In this document: positions 1 through 6,237 of the stretch, in pieces
How positions within the stretch are numbered: the first letter of the stretch is position 1
Layout of the letters: each line of letters opens with the position of its first letter
Source of the DNA: CAZXPG01 sp964643145
Lineage (GTDB): Bacteria > Pseudomonadota > Alphaproteobacteria > Rickettsiales > Arcanibacteraceae
Length of the DNA: 11,954 nucleotides
Assembly (NCBI GenBank): GCA_964643145.1
Contig: CAZXPG010000053.1
Coordinates: 1 to 11,954 of the forward strand
Direction of reading: 5' to 3'
Translations under genes and position numbers: made by a program
The notes under the pieces: generated by a model
What the model saw: only the letters and a program-made list of their open reading frames with translations
Database searches by the model: none
What the model was told of the DNA's origin: nothing

Positions 1-2
1 TT

Positions 3-53
3 TTCAAATAGTTGACAGTTTTGGATAAGCGTAGCTTATCCAAAACTGAGGTT
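3..53 (+). repeat. Left copy of a 51-bp inverted repeat bounding the window
   Basis: Bases 3-53 are the exact reverse complement of 11904-11954, and the match stops at base 54. Inside it, 16-30 and 34-48 form a perfect 15-bp stem around the loop GTA (arm cagttttggataagc). The rightmost bases, TT at 52-53, are the last two bases of the rpoD TAA stop codon on the minus strand. On the rpoD transcript the stem-loop begins three bases after the stop, so it could act as a terminator or mRNA 3' end, although no clear U tract follows. It looks like the tip of an insertion sequence or a dispersed palindromic element. No transposase is visible because the window ends here. Confidence 0.9.
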
Positions 54-2127
54 ATGTATTCAGAAACCCACGCAATTTACGTGAACGCGAAGGATGTTTC
101 AACTTTCGCAGGGCTTTTGCCTCAATTTGACGAATACGCTCACGCGTCACCGAGAATTGCTGCCCCACTTCTTCAAGCGTATGGTCTGTATTCATACCAA
201 TACCAAAACGCATACGCAATACCCGCTCCTCACGCGGGGTTAGGCTAGCAAGGATCCGTGTTGTAGTTTCACGCAGATTGGAATGAATCGCCGCATCGAC
301 CGGCAGCACCGCATTCTTATCCTCAATAAAATCGCCTAAATAACTGCCATCATCATCCCCTACCGGATTCTCAAGACTGACAGGTTCTTTGGCAATTTTC
401 ATGACTTTTCGCACTTTATCCACCGCCATAGAAAGCCGTTCTGCCAGCTCCTCTGGTGTGGGCTCGCGCCCCATTTCATGCACCATCTGACGCGACGTAC
501 GAATAATTTTATTAATCGTTTCAATCATATGGACAGGAATACGGATGGTTCTTGCCTGATCCGCAATAGAACGGGTAATCGCTTGCCGTATCCACCAGGT
601 GGCATAGGTGGAGAATTTATAGCCACGGCGATATTCAAACTTATCCACCGCTTTCATCAGGCCAATATTGCCTTCTTGGATTAAATCAAGAAATTGCAGG
701 CCACGATTCGCATATTTCTTGGCAATGGATATCACAAGCCGCAGGTTCGCTTCAATCATCTCTTTTTTAGCTTTACTTGCAGAACGCTCTCCCTTCTGCA
801 CCGCATTTACCAATTGCTTGAACTCTGTTACACTACTACCATTATCACGTGCAATTGTTACAATATCAGCACGCGCTTTCAGGATATCATTACGGTCTTC
901 CGTTGCAAAATCACGCCAGCCCTTTTCTTTCAGGCTAACTACCTTATCGAGCCATTCCGTATCCATCTCGGAACCCATATAGTGTTTTAGGAAACTCTTC
1001 CTATCCACCTTCCGCGCTTCAGCTAAACGCATCAACTTTCCTTCAATGGAAATGAGCTTCTTATTAATGGCATAGAGTTTCTCTACCATCAACTCAATAC
1101 AATGCTCATTCAGGCGCACTTCCCTCACCAAGGCAGCGAGCTCTTCACTTAACTGCTTGTAACGCTGTTCAACGCCTGTTGCAAGTGGCACATTATCAAA
1201 CGCATGTGCTAAACGCTTCTCCTGTAGAGCAAGCAACTCTTCACACAGACGAGCAATATTGCTGAAACTTTCAAGCACTACAGGTAACAATGCTTTTTCC
1301 ATCGCAATAAGTGAGATATTATTATCTTCAAACTCATCATCAAATTCTTCTTTCTCTGCTACACCTTCAGTACCACTATCGTCTTCATCGCTTTCATCTT
1401 CACTTTCTTCTTCGTAGTCATCTTCACTGACACCATCTTCAGCGTCTTCCTCATAGTCTTCCTCGTCATCGTGACGTCGTGATGGATAGTTAGAGAATTC
1501 TATTGATGATGATGTACGGCTTGCTTCCGCACCATTGTCATTGAACACCCCATCAAACCCCGATCCATAGGTGGCATCGAGATCAATCACATCGCGGAGC
1601 AATATTCTTTCATTGACCAAGCCTTCATACCAACGGATAAACTCACGCATAGCCAATGGGCTTTCGCATAGTGCCCTGATCATGGTTTCACGGCCTTCTT
1701 CAATACGCTTGGCAATTTCAATTTCACCCTCACGCGAAAGCAGTTCAACACCGCCCATATCGCGCAGATACATGCGCACCGGATCATCGGTACGGCCAAT
1801 ATCGTCCTCTTCTACCTCGCCAAATTCGTTTTCATCATCAATTTCAACACCAAACTCCATATCTCCGTCCATATCAATACATTCTTCACTTTCGACAATA
1901 TTGATACCAGCATCAGAGATAACAGCCATAGCATTATCCATCTGCTCTGGCGTGAATTGTTCATGAGGGAGCACATTATTAATCTCGTCATAGGTGATGA
2001 ACCCCTGCGCTTTACCCGCAGCTAACAGCTTTTTCAGCGCAACTGCGATATTTTCAGGAACATTCCCCACAACTGTAGATTTTTGTGGAACCGTCTTTAG
2101 CTCGGCCTGTGTTGTTTTTTTAACCAT
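52..2127 (-). CDS. rpoD: RNA polymerase primary sigma factor RpoD (sigma-70)
   Basis: Primary sigma factor that directs RNA polymerase to housekeeping promoters. With the ATG at 2127 the product is 691 residues, long as usual for group 1 sigma factors. Region 1.1 lies at about 25-80 and region 1.2 (DPVRMYLRDMG) at 115-125. A non-conserved insert follows with a strongly acidic stretch at about 220-268. Region 2 spans about 457-535, including NLRLVISIAKKYANRG and the -10-binding TYATWWIRQAITRSIADQ. Region 4.2, with VTRERIRQIEAKALRKLKHP, is near the C-terminus. An in-frame TTG at 2142 would add five residues (MIWYI); I prefer the ATG because MVKKT gives an ordinary N-terminus, but an AGG lies closer to the TTG, so the start is uncertain. 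The gene is 62 bp downstream of dnaG and probably co-transcribed. The TAA stop lies at the border of the 51-bp repeat, yet the tail LRGFLNT matches the usual RpoD ending in length, so the protein appears complete. Confidence 0.97.
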   Translation of the reverse strand: MVKKTTQAELKTVPQKSTVVGNVPENIAVALKKLLAAGKAQGFITYDEINNVLPHEQFTPEQMDNAMAVISDAGINIVESEECIDMDGDMEFGVEIDDENEFGEVEEDDIGRTDDPVRMYLRDMGGVELLSREGEIEIAKRIEEGRETMIRALCESPLAMREFIRWYEGLVNERILLRDVIDLDATYGSGFDGVFNDNGAEASRTSSSIEFSNYPSRRHDDEEDYEEDAEDGVSEDDYEEESEDESDEDDSGTEGVAEKEEFDDEFEDNNISLIAMEKALLPVVLESFSNIARLCEELLALQEKRLAHAFDNVPLATGVEQRYKQLSEELAALVREVRLNEHCIELMVEKLYAINKKLISIEGKLMRLAEARKVDRKSFLKHYMGSEMDTEWLDKVVSLKEKGWRDFATEDRNDILKARADIVTIARDNGSSVTEFKQLVNAVQKGERSASKAKKEMIEANLRLVISIAKKYANRGLQFLDLIQEGNIGLMKAVDKFEYRRGYKFSTYATWWIRQAITRSIADQARTIRIPVHMIETINKIIRTSRQMVHEMGREPTPEELAERLSMAVDKVRKVMKIAKEPVSLENPVGDDDGSYLGDFIEDKNAVLPVDAAIHSNLRETTTRILASLTPREERVLRMRFGIGMNTDHTLEEVGQQFSVTRERIRQIEAKALRKLKHPSRSRKLRGFLNT

Positions 2128-2189
2128 AATATACCATATCAAAGGACCTGCCTGTTAGATAAAAGAGCTGAATGCGCCTTATCACGACA

Positions 2190-4016
2190 TCAATCCCTGT
2201 TTAATAAGAGTTGTTCTTTCTCAAATATATGTTTTTCCAGCGTTGCAATCTGGTTACAATACTCTTTTGCCTTCTGCTCCGCCTCTACAGTAAGTTGTGA
2301 GAATAACACTCTACACTCCTCTTTCATGAGCGAGAGGCGATATTTACTCAGTGCGTAGTGCCATAAAAACGTCCCATCCCCCTGCTGCTCAGTGCCACTA
2401 CAGGGCAGAAGCTTGCAGAGATAATGTATATTATCAATAAAACCTGCTTTTTCAAGATGCTGACGGAAATCTTTTGCAGCAATACGATAACTACCCTCTA
2501 CCTCGTCAACATTAGTGATTCTATCATATAACTCTAAAATTGCCGTCTGCAATCTATCAAGATTGCTATACATAAACTCGATGCTAATAAATGCCCTTTT
2601 GACATCCTCATTGGCAAGTAAGCTTGGATACGAGAGTATAACTGCCATCATCCTACATTCATCTATGTAAATAACAGGCTGTTTTTCAGGGATAAGAATG
2701 GCCGCTTTACTCGATATAGCCGCTTTCTCTTTAGTATACGTTGAAAAGCGCTTTACCATTTCCCATATTTTAGACGAAAAATAGCGGCGGTAATATCCCT
2801 GCACCTGCGCATCCTGAATGGTTTCGGCATAACGCATCATACGTTGTTCAAAAGCCGCCTTTTCCTCGGGCGTAACCAGCTGTTCCTTGCCATATTCATG
2901 GTTCCACACCATATCGGAAAGTGGCAATGCAGAAGCGATTAGCCGCTCCATAAAGCCCATACCATGCTGTTTGATGGTATCGTCAGGGTCTTCTCCCTGT
3001 GGTAACACCGCAAAACGCAAGGAAAACCCTGGTTTCAATAGAGGCAATGCCAGCAATGCTGCCCGCATCATGGCGCGTTTTCCAGCCGTATCGCCATCTA
3101 GGCACAGTATCGGTTCCTTAGCATAGTGCCATAAGCGATAGAGCTGCTGTTCCGTAAGTGCCGTTCCAAGTGGCGCAACCACCATATTGATTCCTGCCAT
3201 ATGTAATGCAATAACATCCATATAGCCCTCCACCACGATAATTTTCTCTTGCTCATAGGCAGCTTTACGTGCCAGATGCTCAGCGTAAAGCACCTCCCCT
3301 TTTTTAAACAGCACCGTTTCAGGGGAGTTAATATATTTGGGATGGCCATCACGGATAATGCGTCCACCAAATGCAATCACACGGTTACGGCTATCCATAA
3401 TGGGAAATATAATCCGGCCACGAAAACGGTCATAATGTTCCCCCTTCTCCGACGTACCCATTATTCCTGCTTCTACAAGCTGTGCCACGCGGATTCCTTT
3501 GGCTTTCATGGCATGTTCTAAAGCATGACGGCCCTCAGGGGCAAAACCCAGGCGGAACCTTGTAACCGCTTCCAGGCTAATTCCGCGCTGCATGAAATAT
3601 GCCAACGCTTCCCGCCCAGACGACAAAAGAAGTTGCTGCTCATACCATCTGCACACCTCCTCCATTACTTCATAGGTAGATGAAACCTTCTGCTGCTGTT
3701 CTTGCTCCTGCTTGCTAACAGGCTGCTCAGGCAGTGCCATCCCTATATGCGCGGCCAGATGGGCAACGGCCTCTATAAAACTCATCCCCTCTTTTTTCAT
3801 CAGGAAGGTTATGGCATCACCATGGGCACCACACCCAAAACAATGATAGAAACCTTTGCTGTTACTCACCGAGAAGGATGGTGTTTTTTCGGGATGAAAT
3901 GGGCATAAACCCATATGGGAACCGGCCTTACGGGTAAGCCGCACCTGTTTACCGACAATTTCAGAGAGCGTAATCCGGTTACGTAACTGCTCAAGAAATG
4001 AGGACGGAAACTGCAT
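2190..4016 (-). CDS. dnaG: DNA primase DnaG
   Basis: Synthesises RNA primers for Okazaki fragments at the replication fork. The product has 608 residues, slightly longer than E. coli DnaG (581). The N-terminal CHC2 zinc-binding domain has C38, H41, C59 and C62 in CPFHPEKTPSFSV and YHCFGCGAHGD. The RNA polymerase core has the basic motif YDRFRGRIIFPI at 195-206. The TOPRIM fold has the metal-binding E263 in VVEGYMD and D307/D309 in CLDGDTAGKRA. The remaining ~230 residues are poorly conserved and correspond to the helicase-binding domain. The ATG lies two bases after the stop of the upstream NDUFS4-like gene, with no good Shine-Dalgarno sequence, which suggests translational coupling. rpoD follows on the same strand, the usual dnaG-rpoD order. 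Confidence 0.97.
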   Translation of the reverse strand: MQFPSSFLEQLRNRITLSEIVGKQVRLTRKAGSHMGLCPFHPEKTPSFSVSNSKGFYHCFGCGAHGDAITFLMKKEGMSFIEAVAHLAAHIGMALPEQPVSKQEQEQQQKVSSTYEVMEEVCRWYEQQLLLSSGREALAYFMQRGISLEAVTRFRLGFAPEGRHALEHAMKAKGIRVAQLVEAGIMGTSEKGEHYDRFRGRIIFPIMDSRNRVIAFGGRIIRDGHPKYINSPETVLFKKGEVLYAEHLARKAAYEQEKIIVVEGYMDVIALHMAGINMVVAPLGTALTEQQLYRLWHYAKEPILCLDGDTAGKRAMMRAALLALPLLKPGFSLRFAVLPQGEDPDDTIKQHGMGFMERLIASALPLSDMVWNHEYGKEQLVTPEEKAAFEQRMMRYAETIQDAQVQGYYRRYFSSKIWEMVKRFSTYTKEKAAISSKAAILIPEKQPVIYIDECRMMAVILSYPSLLANEDVKRAFISIEFMYSNLDRLQTAILELYDRITNVDEVEGSYRIAAKDFRQHLEKAGFIDNIHYLCKLLPCSGTEQQGDGTFLWHYALSKYRLSLMKEECRVLFSQLTVEAEQKAKEYCNQIATLEKHIFEKEQLLLNRD

Positions 4017-4018
4017 AA

Positions 4019-4306
4019 TTACTTAAAATTACTGGCATAGGATTTTGGTATTATCCGTTTTTCCTGCGGTTGCCATATTTCGTAGGGAAGCTGGTTCTTT
4101 TCCGCATAGACGATAGCATCCTCACATGTTTTGAAATATAGCGTAAGTTCTGGCAACATCGTGGTGGAACCCGTCCATCCCATCAGTGGCTCAATAAACT
4201 GGCTATTATTCTCAAACTCCAACACCCACTCCCTACTACTGCCCCCCTCTGGGCACGGGGCAGATTGCATAGCAGATTTAGCAGGTTGATAAATTCGCAC
4301 TGTCAT
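4019..4306 (-). CDS. NDUFS4-like complex I accessory subunit (ETC complex I subunit family)
   Basis: A 95-residue soluble protein resembling the mitochondrial 18-kDa NDUFS4 subunit and its alphaproteobacterial homologues (the NDUS4 Pfam family). Recognisable blocks are RIYQPAKSAMQS near the N-terminus, WVLEFE at 27-32, PLMGWTGS at 40-47, and the C-terminal AIVYAEKNQLPYEI followed by PKSYASNF. In the family this protein binds the peripheral arm of NADH:ubiquinone oxidoreductase near the N-module and helps assembly or stability; that role here is inferred from homology. The ATG at 4306 is preceded by AAAGG at a spacing of 6. The stop is two bases from the dnaG start, so the three genes probably form one transcription unit. 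No other complex I gene is in the window, so the pairing with dnaG-rpoD is positional rather than functional. There is a short Gly/Ser/Pro-containing insert at residues 17-24. Confidence 0.9.
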   Translation of the reverse strand: MTVRIYQPAKSAMQSAPCPEGGSSREWVLEFENNSQFIEPLMGWTGSTTMLPELTLYFKTCEDAIVYAEKNQLPYEIWQPQEKRIIPKSYASNFK

Positions 4307-4344
4307 AGCAAACCTTTATATAGTATTTCTAAGTAGTTTCGCTA

Positions 4345-4383
4345 TATATACTGAAACCACTTGAAGAGTGGTTTCAGTATATA
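4345..4383. repeat. Perfect 17-bp inverted repeat (hairpin 1 of the divergent intergenic region)
   Basis: Bases 4345-4361 (tatatactgaaaccact) pair perfectly with 4367-4383 around the loop TGAAG. The structure lies 39 bp upstream of the NDUFS4-like start codon, so on the minus strand it would sit in that operon's leader or promoter. No T run follows on either strand, so a classical terminator is unlikely. Confidence 0.85.
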
Positions 4384-4398
4384 CCGTATTTTTGCGTT

Positions 4399-4432
4399 CC
4401 TGCATTATGTATCTTTAGATACATAATGCAGG
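4399..4432. repeat. Perfect 16-bp inverted repeat (hairpin 2)
   Basis: Bases 4399-4414 (cctgcattatgtatct) are the reverse complement of 4417-4432, separated by only TT. This makes a nearly continuous 34-bp palindrome. It could be an operator for a dimeric regulator, a cruciform-forming site or a dispersed palindromic element. Its sequence is unrelated to hairpin 1. Confidence 0.85.
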
Positions 4433-4444
4433 GGGAAATGCCGC

Positions 4445-4470
4445 GCAATGCCTGCTTTATGCAGCATTGC
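4445..4470. repeat. Imperfect 10-bp inverted repeat (hairpin 3)
   Basis: The left arm gcaatgcctgc (4445-4455) and the right arm gcagcattgc (4461-4470) pair with a single bulged C around the loop TTTAT. It begins 12 bp after hairpin 2. Confidence 0.65.
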
Positions 4471-4486
4471 TTGCACTGGGGCTAGT

Positions 4487-4528
4487 CTGCTCACATTGCA
4501 ACCTAACCAATTCTTGAACTGTGAGCAG
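4487..4528. repeat. 9-bp inverted repeat with 24-bp spacer next to the xseB promoter region
   Basis: ctgctcaca (4487-4495) is the reverse complement of tgtgagcag (4520-4528). The right arm ends just before the AT-rich block containing TATAAT at 4533-4538. The position is compatible with an operator or looped site acting on xseB transcription, but no regulator can be assigned. Confidence 0.6.
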
Positions 4529-4532
4529 TATA

Positions 4533-4538
4533 TATAAT
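4533..4538 (+). promoter_or_regulatory. Candidate -10 element for xseB
   Basis: A perfect TATAAT lies 59 bp before the preferred xseB ATG. The nearest -35-like sequence, TTGAAC at 4514-4519, is only 13 bp away, shorter than the normal 16-18 bp, so the promoter is weakly supported. It may depend on an activator or not be used. Confidence 0.35.
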
Positions 4539-4579
4539 AGCGTCATATGAATAAGAAAAGGACTCTCAACACATACTAT

Positions 4580-4583
4580 AGGA
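4580..4583 (+). promoter_or_regulatory. Ribosome binding site deciding the xseB start
   Basis: AGGA lies 8 bases before the ATG at 4592. The alternative in-frame ATG at 4547 has no comparable site and is only a few bases downstream of the candidate -10, so the downstream ATG is preferred. Confidence 0.55.
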
Positions 4584-4591
4584 AAAATACA

Positions 4592-4852
4592 ATGTCTAGC
4601 ACAGAAAAGAACACGCAACTTGCCGCAATCGAACACATGTCTTTTGAAGATGCCTTAAAAGAATTGGAAATTATCGTAAAAAAACTTGAAATGGGCAAAG
4701 AAACATTGGAGGCCGCCATTGAAAGCTATGAATATGGCAATGCGCTTAAAGAACATTGTGAGAAAAAAATCAAGGAAGCCCAGTTAAAAGTGGAGCAAAT
4801 TATTAAAGGAAGCTCGAACGATATTAACACTACTGCTTTTGAAACGGAATAA
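4592..4852 (+). CDS. xseB: Exodeoxyribonuclease VII small subunit XseB
   Basis: Small subunit of exonuclease VII, which together with the large subunit XseA degrades single-stranded DNA processively from both ends. The product has 86 residues, close to E. coli XseB (80). The family core FEDALKELEIIVKKLEMGKE is followed by TLEAAIESYEYGNALKEHC, KKIKEAQLKVEQI, two long amphipathic helices typical of the family. An upstream in-frame ATG at 4547 would add MNKKRTLNTYYRKNT, a basic extension not typical of XseB; the ATG at 4592 has a better ribosome binding site. It is the only plus-strand gene here, divergent from NDUFS4-dnaG-rpoD and convergent with ispA. In many alphaproteobacteria xseB and ispA lie in the same direction, so the convergent arrangement suggests a local inversion. 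xseA is not in the window. Confidence 0.93.
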   Translation: MSSTEKNTQLAAIEHMSFEDALKELEIIVKKLEMGKETLEAAIESYEYGNALKEHCEKKIKEAQLKVEQIIKGSSNDINTTAFETE

Positions 4853-4856
4853 GCAC

Positions 4857-4884
4857 AAGGCAGGGATATAATTATCCCTGCCTT
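4857..4884. terminator. Shared stem-loop between convergent xseB and ispA
   Basis: aaggcagggata (4857-4868) pairs perfectly with tatccctgcctt (4873-4884) around the loop TAAT, followed on the plus strand by a short TTTCAATT. It starts five bases after the xseB stop and includes the ispA stop codon (4872-4874) and the last ispA codons. It is therefore most convincing as the xseB terminator and perhaps bidirectional. Confidence 0.7.
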
Positions 4885-5759
4885 TCAATTACAAAGCGGG
4901 CAAGTTCCCTCAGCAAATTAGCACGCTCATCAAACACTTCTAAATGCGAAATCGCCTGGTCTGAGAGCATACGTGCCTGGTCACGTGCCTTATCAAGGCC
5001 AAGAGAACTGACATACGTCGCTTTCCCTGCCGCTTTATCCTTCCGTACTGATTTACCCGTATTATCCGCACTGCCAACGGCATCTAACACATCATCGGTA
5101 ATCTGGAAGGCTAGACCAATAGCATAAGCATAGCCTTTAAGTGCCATACGTAAATTACGTGATGCCTTGCCTAAAATTGCCCCCGCCTCACAGGAAATGG
5201 CAAATAATTCACCTGTCTTCATTCGCTGTAGGCGCGTAATTTCATTAATGGTAAGGTTCTTATGCTCACAGGCAAGATCCATCATTTGCCCACCTACCAT
5301 ACCACGGCCTCCCGCCGCCCTGGCCAGGCTGCTAATTAACTCTACCCGCACCGCACTATCTGCATGAGTAACCGGAGCTGCTAGAATTTCAAACGCTTGC
5401 GTCAACAACGCATCACCCGCTAAAATAGCGGTTGCCTCATCAAACTTCTTGTGACAACTCAATTGACCACGACGCATATCATCATTATCCATGGCAGGCA
5501 AATCGTCATGAATCAAGGAATAGGCATGAACAAATTCAATTGCTACGGCCGTATGCAGGGAACATGCCTTTCCCACTCCAAATAACCCCGCTGAAGCAAC
5601 TACCATAAAAGGACGCAACCGCTTTCCTTGTGACATAGTAGAGTAACGCATAGCCTCAAAAAGCCTGCCTTCTTTACCATATTCGGGCTGCGGCAGCAGC
5701 AGATTCATCTGTTCATCAATAAGGGCAGATGTCTCTTCTAAGACTGTATATAACCGCAT
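4872..5759 (-). CDS. ispA: Farnesyl diphosphate synthase (short-chain trans-prenyltransferase)
   Basis: Condenses isopentenyl diphosphate with dimethylallyl and geranyl diphosphate to give farnesyl diphosphate, precursor of undecaprenyl phosphate and quinone side chains. The product has 295 residues, as usual for IspA. It shows KRLRPF at 46-51 and the first aspartate-rich motif DDLPAMD (D85, D86, D91) within HAYSLIHDDLPAMDNDDMRRG, very close to bacterial farnesyl synthases. It also has GDALLTQAFE at 115-124, GGQMMDL at 156-162, KTGELF at 181-186 and the second motif QITDDVLD (D222, D223, D226). The bulky Tyr before the first motif fits a C15 product, but a geranylgeranyl synthase cannot be excluded. 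The start has a GAGAGAG stretch just upstream. It lies 39 bp downstream of the universal stress protein gene, so it could be read from the transport genes' transcript. Confidence 0.95.
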   Translation of the reverse strand: MRLYTVLEETSALIDEQMNLLLPQPEYGKEGRLFEAMRYSTMSQGKRLRPFMVVASAGLFGVGKACSLHTAVAIEFVHAYSLIHDDLPAMDNDDMRRGQLSCHKKFDEATAILAGDALLTQAFEILAAPVTHADSAVRVELISSLARAAGGRGMVGGQMMDLACEHKNLTINEITRLQRMKTGELFAISCEAGAILGKASRNLRMALKGYAYAIGLAFQITDDVLDAVGSADNTGKSVRKDKAAGKATYVSSLGLDKARDQARMLSDQAISHLEVFDERANLLRELARFVIERQG

Positions 5760-5798
5760 AGCTCTCTCTCTAACCTCTACTAAATGGGGTAAGGAACA

Positions 5799-6233
5799 TT
5801 ACCGGATAATAAGAACAGATTTTTTAGAATGACGCACTACTTTTGCAGCATTAGGCCCAAGCAGATAGTCACGCTCACCAGGACGGTTGCTGGAAGAATA
5901 CATTGCAATTAAATCAGCATCTATTTTGCTTTCCGCAGTATCAAGAATAGATTCATAGACTGCACCACGACCAATCACTTCATTAATACGCATACCAGCA
6001 GGCCTATATTTTTCTACAATGCGATGCAGATCGTTAGTTGCCTTACTAATAATTTCTTCCAGCCACCCTTTAGGGAAATACTGCTGTAGCATGTTGATAC
6101 CATAATCTGGTACCACGGTCATAACGGTAAGTTCAGCACCAGAAGACTCCACCAAACCAAGCACGGCCGGGAAGGCTGCTGCACAAGACTCTTCATCACT
6201 TATATCAATTGGAAATAATATTTTTTTATACAT
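5799..6233 (-). CDS. Universal stress protein (UspA family), TAXI-linked
   Basis: A single-domain 144-residue UspA-fold protein. It begins MYKKILFPIDISDEE, the typical first strand and loop, followed by an AELTVMTVVPD strand and ending YLLGPNAAKVVRHSKKSVLIIR. The usual ATP-binding signature G-x2-G-x9-G-(S/T) is degenerate. Lined up on LLG (124-126), the first two glycine positions are S113 and N116, and Pro127 follows G126, so nucleotide binding is doubtful. The start at 6233 lies four bases after the stop of the TAXI gene; a longer frame beginning at 6293 overlaps that gene and is less likely. Universal stress proteins encoded beside TRAP transporters are known (TeaD with TeaABC), where they modulate transport; a similar role here is inferred from context. 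Confidence 0.88.
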   Translation of the reverse strand: MYKKILFPIDISDEESCAAAFPAVLGLVESSGAELTVMTVVPDYGINMLQQYFPKGWLEEIISKATNDLHRIVEKYRPAGMRINEVIGRGAVYESILDTAESKIDADLIAMYSSSNRPGERDYLLGPNAAKVVRHSKKSVLIIR

Positions 6234-6237
6234 AGGA

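Noticed and set aside
12..248. Plus-strand open frame opposite the rpoD 3' end
   Set aside because: It is antisense to the conserved region 4 of RpoD, shows no recognisable domain and begins inside the repeat; RpoD explains the sequence.
1571..1966. 131-residue Ser/Ile-rich open frame opposite rpoD
   Set aside because: Its low-complexity composition is the mirror of the acidic and region 1 codons of RpoD; no ribosome binding site or family resemblance.
4491..4524. TCACA and TGTGA in the xseB upstream region as a CRP site
   Set aside because: The half-sites are in the reverse order and too far apart for a CRP/FNR-type operator.
4547..4591. Upstream xseB start
   Set aside because: It adds a basic extension not usual in XseB, lacks a ribosome binding site and lies almost at the predicted transcript start.
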